In this document: positions 9,340 through 19,156 of the stretch, one piece after another
Position numbering within the stretch: position 1 is the stretch's first letter
Layout: each line of letters starts with the position of its first letter
Translations under genes and position numbers: made by a program
The notes under the pieces: model-generated
What the model saw: only the letters and a program-made list of their open reading frames with translations
Database searches by the model: none
Told to the model about the DNA's origin: nothing
NCBI RefSeq assembly: GCF_007655135.1
Contig: NC_045129.1
Coordinates: 22,480,274 to 22,544,273, forward strand
Source: Punica granatum
Taxonomy: Eukaryota; Streptophyta; Magnoliopsida; Myrtales; Lythraceae
Length of the DNA stretch: 64,000 bases
Direction: 5' to 3'

Positions 9340-11193
9340 ATGTCACAGGAAAATAGTGGGGACGACAGAGGGCTTGATCTGAACATGACGTTACGAGCCA
9401 TGCAACAACAGTTTGAGCGCATGAACATGGTTTTCGGTGAATTCCGAGAAAGGTTGGATAGGCAAGACGAACGGTTGGAATGGCTTCAACCTGCGCCCGT
9501 GCCACGGATTAGGAGACCCCACCGACAACCATCCGTTGATATGTTTGATGAAGAAGCATATGATGAAGAAGAGGAAGTGGCCTCCGATGCCACTTGGGGG
9601 AGAGGTAGAGGAAGAGGAGGCAGACCAAGGCATTTCGTTCGTAGGGAGCACCGGAGAAGAGACACCGTGGACCATAACACAGGTTCGATTAAGCTGATCA
9701 TACCTCCATTCCAAGGTAAAAAAGACCCCGATGTTTACATTGAATGGGAGAGGAAGGTTGAGCTTGTGTTTGATTGTCATAATTATTCAGAGGAAAAGAA
9801 AGTTAAATTGGCTGCAGTTTTTTTCACCGATTATGCCATTGTTTGGTGGGACCAATTAACTGTGAGTAGACGCAGGAATCGTGAGCCTCGTATTGATACT
9901 TGGGAGGAAATGAAAGCAGTAATGAGAAGAAGGTTTGTTCCTGCCCATTATTATCGGGACTTGCACTTGAAGTTGCAAAGTCTGAAGCAAGGTTCCAAGT
10001 CGGTGGAGGATTATTACAAGGAGATTGAAATAGCCATGATACGTGGTAATGTTGAGGAGGACCGAGAAGCAACCATGGCTCGATTCATCTGTGGCCTTAA
10101 TCAGGAGATTTCCAATGTAGTTGAGCTGCAACATTACGTGGAGATTGACGACGTGGTATACATGGCCATGAAGGTTGAGAGGCAGCTCAAGAGAGGGGGT
10201 CGAACATCTTCAAAGGTAGAAGCTTCTGGTTCAGCGTCTTGGAGATCGAAGTGGGGTTCTTCTACGAAACCGGACGAGAAGACTGATTATAAGCCAAAGG
10301 GAGACACCTACAAGACCCAAGCCAACAACAAGGATAAGGGTAAAACTTTTTCTGAACCTCAAAGAAATCGTGATATCAAATGTTTTCATTGTTTGGGCTC
10401 GGGTCACATTGCTTCCCAATGTCCAAACAAGCGAACCATGATTATGATGGAGAGTGGGGATATCGAGGCCGAAGAAGAAGAAGATAGTGATTCCATGCAT
10501 CCACTCGAAGATGCTAGTGACGTCGAGCATGCGGTTGAAGGTCAAGCCTTAGTTATCATGCGAGCCCTACATGTTCAAGTTAGAGAGGATGGTGATGTGG
10601 TGCAATGGGAGAATATCTTCTACACTAGTTGCCATGTGAAGGATTGTGTGTGTGGGTTGATTATTGACGGAGGAAGTTGCGTGAATGTGGCCAGCAAGTT
10701 GATGGTAGACAAGCTTGGTTTGCACACCCAAAGACATCCCAAGCCGTACAAACTCCAGTGGCTGAATGAATGCGGTGAAGTGAAGGTAAATAAACAGGTT
10801 CTTTTGTCCTTCTGTATTGGAAAGTACCGGGATGAGGTTCTTTGTGATGTTGTACCAATGAGTGCTAGCCATATGTTGCTCGGGAGACCATGGCAGTTCG
10901 ACAGGAAAGTGATACATGATGGGTATAGGAACCGATATTCATTTGTAAAGGACGGGAAGAAAGTAACACTTGCACCCTTGACACCGACTCAAGTGTTTGA
11001 GGATCAGATTCGAATTAAAAGGTTTCTTAGTGAGAAGAGTGAGAAAGTGGCTGAAAAACAAAAAGAGAAAGAGAGTGATCTTGAGAGAAAAGAAAGTGGA
11101 GAGAATGTGAAAAACAAGAGTGAAAAGATGGAGAGTTCAGAAAAAAAAAAAGGAGAGGAAATTGAGTTTTTATGCAAAAGAAAGAGAGCTTAA
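9340..11193 (+). pseudogene. C Gag and aspartic protease
   Basis: The 617-codon frame starts at the ATG right after the conserved leader. It opens with a coiled-coil-like Gag N-terminus (MQQQFERMNMVFGEFRERL), then an arginine/glycine-rich segment and the Gag core near residues 130-270 ([17 protein letters not shown]). A CCHC knuckle CFHCLGSGHIASQC follows near 350, then an acidic linker and the protease with IIDGGSCVNVAS near 445 and MLLGRPWQFDR near 510. It ends in a Lys/Glu-rich linker. The frame is lost in a run of 11 A (about 11139-11149); RT continues in another frame. Because A2 has gag, protease and pol in one frame, the shift is most likely a mutation. Gag and protease motifs look intact. 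Confidence 0.92.
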
Positions 11194-12240
11194 GGGTGCT
11201 TATAAGGCTAGTAGACCGATGATCTTGTTCTTGAACAAGGAGGTCTATCTATCTATTTCTGACCTTGACTCTACTTTGCCTAGTGTTGCTATTTCTCTCT
11301 TGCCGGAATTCGAAGATGTCTTTCCTGAAGAAATGCCGCAGGGACTACCACCAATAAAAGGGATTGAGCATCAGATTGATCTTATTCCAGGAGCTTCTAT
11401 TCCAAACCGACCGGCCTATCGAAGTAGTCCGGAAGAGGCTAAAGAACTTCAGAGGCAAGTTGAGGAGCTATTGGCCAAAGGACATGTTCGAGAAAGTTTG
11501 AGCCCATGCGCTGTTCCTGTTCTGCTCGTTCCAAAGAAAGACGGGACTTGGAGAATGTGTGTCGATTGTAGAGCTGTGAACAAGATCACGGTAAAATATC
11601 GACATCCCATTCCTCGATTAGATGACATGTTGGATGAATTGCACGGTTCTGTTATATTTTCTAAGATTGATTTGAAGAGTGGATACCACCAGATTTGAAT
11701 GAAAGAAGGTGATGAATGGAAAACAGCTTTTAAAACCAAGCATGGATTGTATGAGTGGACGATAATGTCATTTGGTTTAACTAATGCACCCAGCACTTTT
11801 AAGCGTCTTATGAATCATGTTTTGCGTGCTTACATTGGGAAATTTGTGGTTGTCTATTTTGATGACATCCTGATATATAGCAAGAGTTTGGATGACCATG
11901 TTGAACATTTGAGAAGTGTCCTTGAGTCATTAAGACGGGAGAAGCTGTATGCTAATCTCAATAAGTGTAGCTTTTGCTTGGATAGAGTTGTTTTTCTTGG
12001 TTTCATTGTTAGTTCCAGGGGTGTGGAGGTCGATAAAGAGAAGGTAAGGGCAATCAAGGATTGGCCTACACCTACCACTATCGCTGAAGTGAGGAGTTTC
12101 CACGGCCTAACGGGATTCTATCGAAGGTTCGTGCCGAACTTCAGTACCATTGCTGCTTCTTTGACAGAAATCATCAAGAAGGATGTTGGGTTCAAGTGGG
12201 GAGAAAAGCAAGAGAAGGCTTTCAATACAAGCAAGGTATG
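11120..12240 (+). pseudogene. C reverse transcriptase
   Basis: RT of element C, continuing from the Lys/Glu linker after the A-run frameshift. Landmarks are [47 protein letters not shown], then a TGA at 11696-11698 in place of an Arg codon (CGA to TGA). The same frame continues with [20 protein letters not shown], the catalytic YFDDIL at 11855-11872, and the connection region to WGEKQEKAF. At about 12220-12240 the sequence jumps into the end of RNase H and then the integrase linker, so the RNase H catalytic residues are absent. The stop alone would abolish pol. Confidence 0.93.
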
Positions 12241-13520
12241 CCCTTGTTTCAACTCTTGGAGCTAAGCTTCTTGGGTTCGAGCATTTTAAGGAGTTGTATG
12301 AGCATGACCCTGATTTTGCTGCTATGTTTGCTGCCTGTGAAAAGGGAGTGTTTGATAAGTTTCATAGGCATGAGGGATATTTATTTCGTGAAAATAGGCT
12401 ATGTATTCCAAAGAGTTCCATGCGTGAATTACTTGTTAGGGAGTCTCATGGGGGAGGGTTGATGGGACACTTTGGAGTTGCTAAGACCTTGGACATTCTG
12501 AAGGAGCACTTCTTTTGGCCTCACATGAAAAGAGATGTCGAGAGAATTTGTTCTAGGTGCATCACATGTAAGAAGGCTAAATCGAAAATTCATCCACATG
12601 GACTTTACATGCCATTACCTGTTCCGAGTCACCCTTGGATTGATGTCTCCATGGATTTTGTTTTGGGTCTGCCTAGATCTAGGAATGGTCGAGATTCTAT
12701 CTTTGTGGTTATTGACAGATTTTTAAAAATGGTACACTTTATCCCTTGTCATAAAATTGATGATGCTACTCATGTGGCAAATCTTTTCTTTAGGGAAGTG
12801 GTGTGTTTACATGGAGTCCCTAAGACGATTGTGAGTGATAGGGATGCGAAATTTCTGAGTCATTTTTGGAGAGTTCTGTGGGCTAAGTTTGGAACAACTT
12901 TGTTATTTTCTACTACCTGTCACCCACAAACAAATGGACAAACCGAGATTGTCAATCGAACCTTGGGCACTTTGTTGCGCGCTGTGATTGGAAAGAATTT
13001 GAAAGCTTGGGAAGATTGCATTCCATTCGTTGAATTTGCATATAATAGGACTGTGCATTCTTCTACAAAGTTTTCACCATTTGAGGTTGTTTATGGTTTT
13101 AATCCACTAACTTCATTGGACTTGATTCCTTTACCTGTAAATGAGCTTTCTAATCTTGATGGAAAGAAAAAGGCAGAGTTGGTGAAGCAGATTCATGAAG
13201 AGGCTCGGCAAAACATTTTGAAGAATAATGAACAAGCAGCAACCCGAGCCAACGAAGGAAGGAAGCGGGTCACTTTTCAACCTGGAGATTGGGTTTGGGT
13301 TCACTTAAGGAAGGAGAGATTTCCGAGTCTGAGGAATTCCAAGTTGAATCCACGTGGAGATGGACCATTTCAAGTTCTGGATAAGATCAATGACAATGCT
13401 TATAAGATTGATCTTCCAGGTGAGTATCAAGTAAGTTTGACTTTTAATATTTCTGATCTTTCTCCCTTTGATGCAGGTTCAAATTCGAGGACGAATCCTT
13501 TTGAAGAGAGGGGGAAGTGA
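12228..13520 (+). pseudogene. C integrase, RNase H deleted
   Basis: An open frame carries a short YKQG-derived remnant of RNase H and then [15 protein letters not shown]. The integrase HHCC zinc domain follows (C-I-T-C near 12560), then the core with [15 protein letters not shown] and GQTEIVNR (all three acidic residues) and the [15 protein letters not shown]-terminal domain. It ends with NPFEERGK at the purine tract and 3' LTR (stop 13518-13520). About 400 bp encoding RNase H are missing compared with A2. The short repeats AAGG and TATGCC at the joints suggest microhomology deletions. Integrase itself has no stop. Confidence 0.93.
13503..13517 (+). promoter_or_regulatory. C polypurine tract
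   Basis: GAAGAGAGGGGGAAG directly before the 3' LTR start TGATACG; the primer site for plus-strand DNA synthesis. Near-identical tracts precede the 3' LTRs of B (46672, 59165) and A (57975). Confidence 0.9.
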
Positions 13521-14307
13521 TACGACTCGGGGTCAAACCGACGAGCTTAGGTCGGAAGGACTTCGTGATGAGGATCGTGGGCACGATGATGGGGCCGAAG
13601 CACACGAGCTCGGAAGTGGGATTTGTGAAGAGGGAGTTGATGCACAAGATCTCGGAGGCTTACATGTTCCGAGTAGACCAATCACACGAGCGAAGGCAAG
13701 ACAAATCCAACAAGCTGTGGAGAGCTCATTTGCGGGTTTTTTGGGCCAAGAGGAGACTAATTCGAATTGGTCCCTAAAGGGCCTTACCCAATTAACTTGT
13801 CTTGATATGATCAATAGCCCATCCAAGATTAGAGTAGACGCATAAGGAAAGCCAAGAGATGCTGAAGAAGGAATAAAAAGACTGCCAAATATTCTAGGGG
13901 GCCTTTATTTAGTTTCTTCTATTAATTCCGGTTTTTAGGAAACTAAAGATATTCCAGTTGCCAAGTTTATTAGTTTCCAGATTCTCCTAGGCTTATATAA
14001 AGGAGGCTAAATAGCTAATTAGAGGGACTTTTCAAACTACGCTGGTGAGAATTTTCCTCTAAGTTGTTCTTTGGCAACCTTCCTTGATTGTAAGCTTGGA
14101 TGCTTGTAATTCTCGGCTATTTATAATATTGGTTCTTGGTTTTCTATAACCATCGGGTCAATATTCCATTCCTTTATAATATTGGTTCTTGGTTTTCTAT
14201 AACCATCGGGTTAGTATTCCATCCCTCTTAATCTCTATTGGCGATTCGGGTTCGATTTCCAGTCTTTGTTGTCGGGTCTTGCGGCAGGTCTCGCGGAGTT
14301 CGCATCA
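13518..14307 (+). repeat. C 3' LTR
   Basis: 790 bp, TGATACGACT to CGCATCA, followed by the TSD GGAAG. U3 contains an open frame that ends near 13845 with the motif RPITRAKARQIQQAVES, another example of the LTR-encoded tail. TATA at 13994-14001 and the twin hairpins near 14125-14218 match the 5' copy. Confidence 0.95.
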
Positions 14308-15332
14308 GGAAGACTACCACAAGGAGATGGAAATAGCTTTGATTCGGGCAAACATTGAAGAAGATGAAGAGGCAACTATGGCCAGGTTTTTATGTGGTTT
14401 GAACCGAGAAATTGCTAATGCGGTGGAGTTGCAACATTATGTGGAGATAGAAGAGATGGTTAGCATGGCCATGAAAGTAGAACGGCAACTCAAGAGAAGG
14501 AGACTAGCCAAGCATGAGGGTGGTTCTTATTTAGCATCTTCAAATTGGAAGTCGAAATGGGGTGCCAGCTCAAGACCAGTAGAGATACCCAAATCGAATG
14601 CTGAAAAGAGCATAAGCAAGAGTCAAGGGGACAACAAGGAGAGAGGTAATTCTACATCCCAACCCCAAAAGAATAGAGATATCAAATGTTTTCGGTGTTT
14701 AGGGTATGGGCATATTGCTTCTCAATGTCCAAATAAAAGGGCAATGATCATGCTGGATAGTGGGGAAGTTGAAACTGAAGAGGAGGAAAGTGATTCACTG
14801 CCAACACAAGATAATTCTAGTAGTGACTATGAATATGCTGCTGAGGGGAATGCCTTAGTAATCATGCGAGCACTGAATGTACAAATTAAGGAAGAAGAGA
14901 GAGATGATGTGCTGAGGGAAAATATATTCCACACTAGATGCCAAGTAAAGGATCGGGTATGTAGTTTGATCATTGACGGGGGTAGCTGTGTGAATGTGGC
15001 TAGTAAGTTACTTGTTGACAAGTAGGGATTGCGTACATTGAAGCATCCTAGGCCATATAAGCTGCAATGGTTGAATGAAAGTGGAGAAGTGAAGATGAAC
15101 AAGCAAGTTCTGGTTTCCTTTACAATTGGGAGATACAACGATAAAGTTCTTTGTGATGTAGTGCCCATGCATGCTAGTCATATGTTGCTTGGAAGGCCAT
15201 GGCAGTTAGGTAGATAAGCAATACATGATGGATATAAGAATCGATACTCTTTTGTCAATGATGGTAGAAAGGTGACACTTGTTCCATTGACACCTTATCA
15301 GGTGTATGAGGATCAGCTCCGAATCAAGAGAT
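14308..15332 (+). pseudogene. E Gag C-terminus and protease (right part)
   Basis: This resumes the E Gag interrupted at 7859 and reads on through ELQHYVEIEEMVSMAMKVER, a CCHC knuckle CFRCLGYGHIASQC near 14690-14735, an acidic linker and the protease IIDGGSCVNVAS near 14972. A TAG at 15023-15025 and a second TAG at about 15216 break the frame, which still reads to YEDQLRIKR near 15330. There it meets a B-family LTR fragment. No RT of E is present. It is closest to family C but not the same copy. Confidence 0.9.
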
Positions 15333-15607
15333 CAGTTTTCATTCAACTTTGTGAGAGAGGTTTTCTCTGAGCTGTTCCGCAGCAACTTCTATGATATTGC
15401 AAGTGTGATGACTTGTGATTCCCGACATTTATAATATTGGTTTCTAGCTCCTTATAGCTAGCGGACCAATATTCCATATTGGTTTCTGGCTCTTTATAGT
15501 CAGCGGGTCAAAATTCTCTATCCTTGAAACCTTCATTGGACGATCCCGAGTTTGATCTCATTCTATTGTTGTTGGGTCGCGCGGCAGGTTCGTTGAGGTT
15601 CGCATCA
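15333..15607 (+). repeat. B LTR fragment (3' part)
   Basis: Matches the last about 275 bp of the B LTR, from AGATCAGTTTTC downstream of the TATA box to the end TTCGCATCA. It includes a shortened version of the twin hairpin (CTAGCT/AGCTAG and CTGGCT/AGTCAG). It joins E protease to F pol, so it marks a rearranged junction and not a clean insertion. Confidence 0.85.
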
Positions 15608-16708
15608 GGAAGGACGACCAATTGCTTACTTCAGCGAAAAATTAGGCGGGGCAGCCTTAAAGTATCCAAATTATGATAAGGAGTTGTATGCTCTGGTTCG
15701 AGCTTCAGAGACGTGGCAGCACTGCCTATGGCCTAAGGAGTTCGTGATTCACATCGATCATGAGTCCTTGAAACACTTGAAGGGCCAACACAAGCTAAAC
15801 AAAAGACATGCCCACTGGGTGGAGTTCATTGAGACGTTTCCATACGTCATTCGGTATAAGCAAGGTAAGGAGAATGTGGTCGCCGATGCACTTTCTCGCA
15901 GGTAAGCATTACTCTTTACACTTGATGCAAAATTGCTTGGTTTTGAGCACATTAAAAATTTATATGCTGATGACCATGAATTTTTTGAGGAATATCGGGC
16001 TTGTGTGAAAATCCCTTGTGGTAAGTTCTTTAGGCATGATGGGTTTCTGTTTCGAAAGAATAAGTTATGCGTGCCTAATTGTTCCCTGAGAGAGTTATTA
16101 GTGCAGGAATCACATGGTGGGGGACTAATGGGACATTTTGGAGTTGCAAAGACATTTTGGAGAACACTTCTATTGGCCACATATGAAAAGAGATGTTGAG
16201 AGAATTTGTGGTAGATGCATTACGTGTAGGCAAGCTAAATCCAGAGTGCAGCCTAACGGTTTGTATACTCCTTTACCAATTCCTAGTGAGCCTTGGATTT
16301 ATATTTCAATGGACTTTGTGTTAGGATTACCTAGGACTAAACGTGGGAGAGATTCAATTTTTGTGGTTGTGGATAGATTTTTTAAGATGGCACACTTTAT
16401 TCCAAGTCACAAAACGGATGACGCTTCGCATGTTGCTGATTTGTTCTTTAGGGAGATTGTGAGGTTATATGGCATGCCTAGAACAATTGTTTCAGATAGA
16501 GACGCTAAGTTCTTGAGCTATTTTTGGAAGACTTTCTGGTGTAAGTTAGGTACTAAGCTATTGTTTTCTACTACTTGTCACCTACAAACTGATGGTCAAA
16601 CGGAAGTAGTAAATAGAACTTTGTCTACGTTGTTGAGGGCAATCATAAAAAAGAACATTAAAACATGGGAAGAGTGTTTACCACATGTTGAGTTTGCTTA
16701 TAACAGGC
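15608..16708 (+). pseudogene. F: A-type RNase H and integrase fragment
   Basis: This is very close to A2 and A4 pol. It begins at [12 protein letters not shown] in RNase H, includes [20 protein letters not shown] and VVADALSRR, then a stop (TAA for TAT) at about 15903. The integrase zinc domain follows. A deletion near 16150 shifts the frame. The core continues with [15 protein letters not shown] and GQTEVVNR to [10 protein letters not shown] at 16708, where a B LTR begins. Both ends are breakpoints. The last codons join in frame to the B LTR tail, giving an accidental chimeric frame that ends at 16830. Confidence 0.9.
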
Positions 16709-17258
16709 TGTTATTGCATGTCTATGGAGGAGAAGTCGAGCTCTTGGGCGGGCTGCATGTGCTACAAGAAGCCACGACTGTTCATATCTTAGAAATTTAT
16801 TTAGAAGATGATCTCAGTTCAAAGGGCTGAATTTAGTTGTTTTTCAATAACTTGGGCCTATTTCATTTTTTGGCTCATTACATTTATGATTTATTTTAGC
16901 CCACTCCATTAACCCAATTAGGTTATCAGCTTCTCTCAATAAATAGGCATGTGGCCTCCCTAGAGAAAACAGATCAGTTTTCATTCAATTTTGGTAAGGG
17001 AGGTTTTCTCTGAGCTGTTCTGCAGCAACTTCGACGATATTGCAAGTGTGATGACTTGTGATTCCCGACATTTATAATATTGGTTTCTAGCTCCTTATAG
17101 CTAGCGGGTCAATATTCCATATTATAATATTGGTTTCTAGCTCTTTATAGCCAGCGGGTCAATATTCTCTATCCTTGAAACCTTCATTGGACGATCCCGG
17201 GTTTGATCTCATTATATTGTTGTTGGATCTCGCGGCAGGTTCGTTGAGATTCGCATCA
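16709..17258 (+). repeat. B' copy 1, truncated 5' LTR
   Basis: B LTR from position 153 of 705 (GGCTGTTATTGCATG) to the end TTCGCATCA. It contains the U3 tail frame ending near 16830, a TATA-like AATAAATAGG near 16938 and the twin hairpins near 17080-17175. The second B' copy at 50941 starts at the same LTR position although the left flank differs. Confidence 0.9.
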
Positions 17259-17336
17259 TTTTAAATGATGCGGACCTCACGAAGGATTGTGAAACCCGAC
17301 GACCAACTTGAATCGATTCTTAGATCGCCAAACACA
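17259..17336 (-). repeat. Palindromic junction and inverted G LTR end
   Basis: The B LTR end is joined by TTTTAAA to an inverted G LTR end (TGATGCGGACCTCACG from 17266). The result is the perfect inverted repeat CGCATCATTT/AAATGATGCG around one T. The PBS expected here is gone. The G piece stops at 17336 in ACACA, the target duplication of the H complex, and resumes at 45418. The same junction recurs at 51494. Confidence 0.88.
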
Positions 17337-18360
17337 TGTGAGACCGGTCTTTACCAAATACACATATATAGGCAGACACATATACATATCCATATGCACA
17401 TGCATGGTTACATAACATACATGTATATAATATACCATAATTTGTTGTTGGATCTTTAAATGTATATAATATACCACAATTTGTGGCTGGATCTTTATCC
17501 ATATGAAAAAAAAAAACGAAAAAGTGAAAATCAAAGAGAGATAAGTGTAGAATGGGCCAAGTGGACTCATCTTTAACAGCCCCTTTTCTTCCCACCGCCT
17601 TTGACCATCTTTGACCACTTTTTTTTCCCCTTTTCTTCCTTATTTAAGCCACACCATCCCTTGCTCTATCCCTAGTTGAGGGAAAACGAAAATGAACCAG
17701 AAGAGAGAGAGAGAGATAAGTGAGCTGAGTTGAGGAAATCTTTGGAGAAGAAGCAGGGGAAGAAGACTAAGCTTGGAGTATTGATTAGTAAGTGAATTGT
17801 CTATGATTTAAACATGCATATTCACTATATTAGGTGTAGTTTGGCGGCTCTTCTTGCATCCATTTCAGCTTGTCTAGGTTTGGGAAATTTAGTTGTTGTA
17901 ATTTAGTTAGTTGAGTTGGATATATTTGGGGTTAATCTCATGTTGTTGTAGAATGAGTTGGTCACTCATATGAGCTGAATAATTCGGTTGTAAGGCAGGG
18001 GAGCAAATTTCATAGTTGAGTTAGGAGGTTTCTAATACATATAGCTATGCCCTTCTGAAAATCTATATATATATATATATATATAGATGTAGGCAAGTGT
18101 GTGTACATATGTATATATATGCATATATTTCACTCTTTGAACTAACTATGGATTAGAGAAGGGAAATTAGCTGACTCTAGGCTTGAGGAAAATTAGCCTT
18201 TGTTGTTTATGATTCCTCTATCGTTAGCCTCGGGGCCACTTGAAGTGTTATTTCTCTATCTTGTTATCCTTGCCCCAAGTACCTTCAATGTGTTATCTGA
18301 AATGAATAGCCTATATGTATATATGAGGCAAGTAGATGTGATTTGAGTAATGCATGTCTA
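17337..18360 (+). repeat. Left outer part of the H complex (older H LTR start)
   Basis: It begins TGTGAGACC like the young H LTR at 23144 but then differs for about 1 kb. Similarity to H2 starts only near 18361. It contains a tandem duplication of about 47 bp near 17413-17500 (the TATAATATACCA and TTGGATCTTT units), a GA run near 17703-17720 and an AT run at 18066-18085. No coding frame is supported. It probably belongs with 44147-45417. Confidence 0.55.
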
Positions 18361-19121
18361 TACCAATTGGACCCATTGCTCCCAAGTACCCCACCGCCAT
18401 TTTTTTTCTTTTCTTTTGTATAATTCCAACCATTCTATTTCTGGGTCTTCTTCAATTGTTCTGCGGAGTTGAAAAAAAAATCGAAGAAGAAACAAAGAAG
18501 AACAAGGAAGAGAGAGAGAGAGAGAGAGAGAGTGAGAGAGCCGTTGATGATCTTCTCGAGCTTTGTCCGGAACGACCAGGTGAGGAAAAACTGCAACAAT
18601 CTGGTAGAACTTGGTTCCATGATTTCTTTGTATTTAGGTGTCTGATGACTTCTCATCTCAATTCTTCTCCTTGCGCCTTCTTTGAACTCCCTCAATATTA
18701 AACAATCACAGATTGCTGTTTCTTTTTCAAACTCATTCTACGTGGAGTGATGACGAAAACTTTTAGGTCCAATTTCCTTCAGCTGAGAAAAGAGTTTCAA
18801 AACAAAATTTATCATGATGTTTACATGAAAATTTACCTGTATTTTCGCCACCACAGTTATGTCTGAGATGTGGTTGTTGATTGGATAGTTGGATTGAGTA
18901 ATTAAGCCGTGAGTTTAATTTGATGATATGGCTGGAATTTATATATATGTATATACACACACTACATGGTTTGATATCTGGAAAAAGGAAGTTATGTGTT
19001 TTGATGAGTCTTAATGTTTTTGGATTACCTAACAGTATTTTTTCTTTTTAAAAGTCATCATACACTTTTCTGAACAGGGTCAAACGAGAGAACTACCTGG
19101 TACTTATGATACTGGACAAGA

Positions 19122-19156
<35 letters not shown>

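Larger units (their letters stand above)
7860..14307 (+). mobile_element. Element C: complete CRM-like Ty3/gypsy retrotransposon
   Basis: 6,448-bp element with two 790-bp LTRs (7860-8649 and 13518-14307), PBS, leader, gag-pro-pol and purine tract, flanked by the direct repeat GGAAG (7855-7859 and 14308-14312). It inserted into the gag of E. The LTRs differ at a few per cent of sites by eye. The polyprotein has a frameshift in an A run, one TGA in RT and an internal loss of RNase H, so this copy is defective. The TSD, matched LTRs and order of parts make the boundaries secure. Confidence 0.96.

Noticed and set aside
11120..11193. Programmed frameshift between gag-protease and RT in C
   Set aside because: The overlap sits in an 11-A run, and A2 and D have gag, protease and pol in one frame; A4 and A5 have different, independent shifts. 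A mutation is the simpler reading.
18354..18701. Frames around the GA runs in the H LTR (also 30056)
   Set aside because: Within a long LTR, Glu/Arg-rich because of the GA repeat; not maintained between copies.
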